Assembly: GCF_017876515.1 (NCBI RefSeq)
Contig: NZ_JAGIOC010000001.1
Location: 868,001 to 932,000, forward strand
Source of the DNA: Brachybacterium fresconis
Lineage (GTDB): Bacteria > Actinomycetota > Actinomycetes > Actinomycetales > Dermabacteraceae
Reading direction: 5' to 3'
DNA length: 64,000 nt
The position numbers were made by a program, and so were the translations under genes. Below are positions 60,996-64,000 of this stretch, piece after piece. The stretch's first letter is position 1, and each line of letters opens with the position of its first letter. Under the pieces are notes generated by a model. It had not been told where the DNA came from and searched no databases. It saw only the letters and a list, made by a program, of their open reading frames with translations.

Positions 60996-62258
60996 CTACC
61001 CGGAGCCGGGAGCGCTGGGGGCGCTGGGAGCGGACGCCCGGGCGCCCCGCGCGACGGCGATGGTCACGGCCACGGCGCCGAGGGTCGCCATCAGCAGCAG
61101 GACGATGCCGAGGGAGTAGCTGCCGGTGTCGGCTTGGATGGCCGCCATGACCAGCGGCGGAACGAATCCGCCCAGTCCTCCGGCCGCACCGACGAAGCCC
61201 GTGACCGAGCCGACGATCGAGGGATCGCTGCTCTGGGAGACGAGGGCGAACACGGCCCCGGAACCCAGCCCCAGGCCTGCCGCCATCACGATGAAGTCGA
61301 TCGTGCCCAGTGGCATCAGCGCAGGTTGGAAGGCGAGGGCGAAGGCGGCCAGGGACACCGCGCTGTAGGAGACCAGCAGGGTTCTGGCGGCTCCGAAGCG
61401 GTCCGAGAGGATGCCGCCGAACGGGCGGGCGATGACCGCGACGATCACGAAGCCGGCCATCCGGAAGGAGGCATCGGTGGCTACGAGGCCGTACCAGTTC
61501 TGCAGCATGGTGGGCAGGAAGACGGAGAAGGCGACGTACCCGCCGAAGGACAGCGCGTACAGGTAGCACGCCTGCCAGGTGACGGTGAGCTTCATGACCA
61601 CGGCCGTCTGGGCGAGGATGCTCTTGCGCGAGGGCTTCCAGGAGGGGGCGTTGCGCATCAGCAACCGGCCCACCACGGCGTACGCGATCAGGGCCGCGGC
61701 GGTGATCACGAAGGGCGTGCTGTCGCCGAAAGTGTCAAGGAGCGGGACGGTGGTGAAGGCGCTGATCGCGGTACCGCCCATGCCTGCGCCGTACAGACCC
61801 GTGGCCATGCCGCGCTTGGCGGGCGGGAACCAGGAGTTCACGTACGGCACCCCGATCGCGAACGTCGTCCCGGCAATTCCGAGGAAGAATCCGCCGATCA
61901 ACAGCGAGGGGTACGTATATTGTGCGAGGAATCCCAGGTACAGCACAGGAACGACGGTGATCAGCGAGACCAGGGGGAACATCGCGTGGCCCCCGAAGCG
62001 GTCGGTCAGCGCCCCCAGGGCGATGCGGCCCAGGGATCCGACCAGCACGGGGATCGCCACGATCAGCGACGCGTCCGCCGTCAGACCGCGCTCGACGTAG
62101 ACCGGCCCCAGTGGACTGAGCAGCGCCCACGCCCAGAAGTTGACGACGAATCCGAGCGTGACCAGGGCCAGCGCACGCCAGGCACCGGGGGGCACGGCCG
62201 CAGGGTCATCGGGAACGTCGGCGGAGTCGGTGATCGGGGGCGGTGCGGACGAAGGCAT
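60996..62258 (-). CDS. narK: Nitrate/nitrite transporter
   Basis: NarK (420 residues) is a major facilitator with twelve hydrophobic segments. The nitrate-signature-like blocks GIAGTTFAIGVPYVNSWFPP and GFVGAAGGLGGFVPPLVM match NarK/NNP transporters. It probably imports nitrate or exchanges it for nitrite. ATG 62258 has GGAG 9 nt upstream. narG begins 60 bp downstream, so it likely leads the nar transcription unit. Confidence 0.95.
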   Translation of the reverse strand: MPSSAPPPITDSADVPDDPAAVPPGAWRALALVTLGFVVNFWAWALLSPLGPVYVERGLTADASLIVAIPVLVGSLGRIALGALTDRFGGHAMFPLVSLITVVPVLYLGFLAQYTYPSLLIGGFFLGIAGTTFAIGVPYVNSWFPPAKRGMATGLYGAGMGGTAISAFTTVPLLDTFGDSTPFVITAAALIAYAVVGRLLMRNAPSWKPSRKSILAQTAVVMKLTVTWQACYLYALSFGGYVAFSVFLPTMLQNWYGLVATDASFRMAGFVIVAVIARPFGGILSDRFGAARTLLVSYSAVSLAAFALAFQPALMPLGTIDFIVMAAGLGLGSGAVFALVSQSSDPSIVGSVTGFVGAAGGLGGFVPPLVMAAIQADTGSYSLGIVLLLMATLGAVAVTIAVARGARASAPSAPSAPGSG

Positions 62259-62460
62259 CGGCGGTTCTCCACGCTCAAGGACGAGGGCGGGGGCCCGGGG
62301 CATCCTGACGCCGCGCGACTCGAGGATCGGCTGGAGCCAGCTTCCAGGACCCGTGGCCCCAGACTAGAGGACTTCGGTCCCGAAATACACCGCTTTCGGC
62401 GCGCATTTCGTCCGCCCCCTGATCGCCGGGACCCAGGTCCTTCGGAATTCCACAGGAAAC

Positions 62461-62492
62461 CGAATTACGAAACATCGACGGGTCGTAATTCG
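62461..62492. promoter_or_regulatory. Candidate nar operator (10-bp dyad)
   Basis: CGAATTACGA and TCGTAATTCG form a perfect inverted repeat with a 12-bp spacer, about 205 bp upstream of narK. It is AT-rich in a GC-rich genome, suggesting a selected binding site. The protein is unknown. Confidence 0.5.
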
Positions 62493-62547
62493 CGCAGCCG
62501 CCGACCGAACGCCGGCGCTCGGCACCCGGCGCCCGGCGCCCGACAGT

Positions 62548-62589
62548 TGGCAGCTGGCAGCTGGCAGCTGGCAGCTGGCAGCTGGCAGC
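62548..62589. repeat. TGGCAGC heptamer tandem repeat (6 copies)
   Basis: Six perfect copies of the 7-bp unit TGGCAGC. They lie in the nar / hydrolase intergenic region, 186 bp before the hydrolase start. Perfect units suggest instability and strain variation. Confidence 0.95.
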
Positions 62590-62774
62590 GACGGCGGCGC
62601 ACGCAGGCGCAGTTGACAGGCTCCGGTCCGTCAGGTCTAGTGGGCGGGCGACCTCCTGCTGTGATGCGTTTCACGCGGGAGGCCCCGCGGCATGACGGCG
62701 ACGACATGTCGGCGACGACGATCGAGCGCATGCCGGCCGGATGTGGTCCGGACCGTGCGGAGAGCGAGAACGCA

Positions 62775-64000
62775 GTGTCCCTGACTCGACGAGGTTTCGT
62801 CGGCGCCACTCTGGGGGCGGCAGCGCTCCTGACGGCGCGCCCGGCGATGGCAGAGCCCACCGGCAGCGGTGAGCTGGTGGTCCACTACTACTCCCCCACC
62901 TGGAAGTACGACGACGCGGTGCGGGCGGTCGCGCTCACGGGCGAGGGCGGCGCCCGGACCGGGGTGGAGCGCGACGAGTTCGGGATGACGTACACGTTCT
63001 CGTTCTCCGACACCCCGCCGCAGGGTCACCTGGGCTTCACGGTGCGCACCGACGCAGTGTTCCCCGACGACCTCCGCTACGTGCAGGCCGCCGGAGGACG
63101 CGCCGAGGTGTGGGTGATCGACGCCGATCCGCATGTCTACTCCGCACCGCGGACGATCGCGGCTCGCGACGTCACCACGCGCCAGGACACTCCGTACGTG
63201 GCGGTGGAGGACCTCGCCGAGCTCCTCGACCTGACCTATGAGTACGGCACCAACGGCTACGAGTTCGACGGCGCCGGGGCCGGCACGCTCGAGATCCTCA
63301 CCATCCATCGCGGCCGGGACCACTACGAGATCGCCGTGGATCGGGACCGGATCGGATCGAACGTCACCGGCAACATGCTGCGCGCGTACACCGATCTCGT
63401 CTTCGACGACGTCGACGGCCACCGCTCCGGCGATACGTACCGCCTCTCGTTCGGCGCCCTCGAGCGCCTGTTCCAGGTGCGCACCCTCAGCCTCGGGACG
63501 GAGCATCTCCTGCTCATACCGGTCGACGTCGCGCATGACGTCCTGCGCAGCGCCGCACCGAGCGCGGTGGGCTTCGACGAGGACCGGCTCGCCGAGCTGG
63601 ACTCCTTCATCGAAGGGCAGGTGGAGGACGGCAGCCCTGCCGTCGCCCTGATCGTGGCCCGGAGCGGCAAGGTGATCAAGGAGGATGCCTACGGGTACGC
63701 CCTGCGATACTCCACCCACGACTCCGGCGGCGAGACGCTGCCCGCCGAGCTGCTGCCCGAGGACCGGTGGGAGCCGGCGACCACGGACACGCTTTTCGAC
63801 CTCGCCTCCAACACCAAGATGTATGCGACGAACTATGCGCTGCAGCGCCTGGTGAGCCAGGGACGACTCGATCTGGACAGCCCCGTGGCGAGCCTGCCCG
63901 GGTGGGAGGCCTTCCGCGACGAGTCCACCGAGTACACGGGCGACTGGACCGTCGGCGGCGAGGGCGGGATCGAGCAGGCCCATACCGGCAAGGACACGAT
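62775..64000 (+). CDS. Secreted beta-lactamase-fold serine hydrolase (partial)
   Basis: This gene runs off the window; 408 codons are visible. It starts with GTG and a signal resembling a Tat signal (SLTRRGFVGATLGAAALL, cleavage near AMA). Residues ~30-115 look like the carbohydrate-binding domain found in pullulanases (ELVVHYYSPTWKYDD, AEVWVIDADPHVY). A segment at about 135-245 resembles a copper-amine-oxidase-N-like fold, and then the serine hydrolase domain begins with the catalytic SxxK motif at Ser345-Lys348 (LASNTKMYATNYALQRL). It could act on peptidoglycan or esters. Because the C-terminus is missing, its class is not certain. Confidence 0.82.
   Translation, partial: MSLTRRGFVGATLGAAALLTARPAMAEPTGSGELVVHYYSPTWKYDDAVRAVALTGEGGARTGVERDEFGMTYTFSFSDTPPQGHLGFTVRTDAVFPDDLRYVQAAGGRAEVWVIDADPHVYSAPRTIAARDVTTRQDTPYVAVEDLAELLDLTYEYGTNGYEFDGAGAGTLEILTIHRGRDHYEIAVDRDRIGSNVTGNMLRAYTDLVFDDVDGHRSGDTYRLSFGALERLFQVRTLSLGTEHLLLIPVDVAHDVLRSAAPSAVGFDEDRLAELDSFIEGQVEDGSPAVALIVARSGKVIKEDAYGYALRYSTHDSGGETLPAELLPEDRWEPATTDTLFDLASNTKMYATNYALQRLVSQGRLDLDSPVASLPGWEAFRDESTEYTGDWTVGGEGGIEQAHTGKDT

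Larger units (their letters stand above)
62259..62774. other. Gene-free 516-bp region upstream of nar
   Basis: No supported gene. It contains the divergent promoters for narK and the serine hydrolase gene, a 10-bp dyad at 62461-62492, and a TGGCAGC tandem repeat at 62548-62589. The stretch around 62370-62500 is noticeably more AT-rich than its surroundings, as expected for a promoter. Confidence 0.7.

Noticed and set aside
56833-61119. A 1428-codon plus-strand open frame opposite narH/narG
   Set aside because: It is the complement of strongly conserved nitrate reductase genes; its translation is Gly/Arg/His/Val-rich without domains, as expected for a shadow frame in GC-rich DNA.
62637-63983. 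Minus-strand 448-codon frame at the right edge
   Set aside because: The plus strand there encodes a signal peptide and SxxK hydrolase that continues to the window edge; the minus frame is its complement.

Overview
The window is very GC-rich chromosomal DNA with tightly packed, often overlapping genes, many GTG starts and actinobacterial gene sets: an RNase E/G with a long disordered N-terminus, cydABDC, narGHJI, a DUF3516 helicase, an NdgR-type IclR regulator beside leuCD, and the neighbourhood leuCD-murA-plsC-gpsA-ddl-thiL-rpmB-recG-rsmD-coaD-DUF177-rnc-mutM. I infer a Micrococcales actinobacterium, perhaps Brachybacterium-like. The genus is a guess from gene content.

Layout. 0-11.2 kb: rne, then divergent cydABDC (cytochrome bd oxidase and its ABC exporter), translationally coupled to a sensor histidine kinase that faces a LuxR-type response regulator. 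11.2-18.6 kb: the native mutM (fpg) gene is cut in two by a 6.36 kb foreign segment. This carries a mercury operon (merR / merA, merB, a MerF-like membrane protein, a TlpA-like lipoprotein, a CcdA-like protein), a small frameshifted HTH-like gene, and a complete second mutM. 18.6-41 kb: the conserved housekeeping string on the minus strand, interrupted by two accessory islets (20.5-24.5 kb: DUF3224, AraC, VOC, GNAT, SDR and XRE genes; 27.8-30.5 kb: a toxin-antitoxin pair, an S51 peptidase and an alcohol dehydrogenase). 41.0-43.0 kb: two tRNA-Glu, one tRNA-Gln and gltX. 43-51.5 kb: assorted metabolic and transport genes and a large helicase. 51.7-53.6 kb: a secreted peptide made of five VEVNPQ heptads, next to a secreted trypsin-like protease. 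53.6-62.3 kb: narK-narG-narH-narJ-narI-DUF6457, for respiratory nitrate reduction. 62.8 kb to the end: the start of a secreted serine beta-lactamase-like hydrolase that runs off the window.

How the genes work together. cyd and nar supply alternative terminal electron acceptors. leuCD and NdgR are a leucine module. ddl, murA, plsC and gpsA serve envelope synthesis. The strongest candidate for something undescribed is the mutM island: the insertion destroys the host 8-oxoguanine glycosylase by removing its zinc finger, and the same DNA brings an intact replacement whose own target site is recoded. The second candidate is the heptad-repeat secreted peptide beside the protease.
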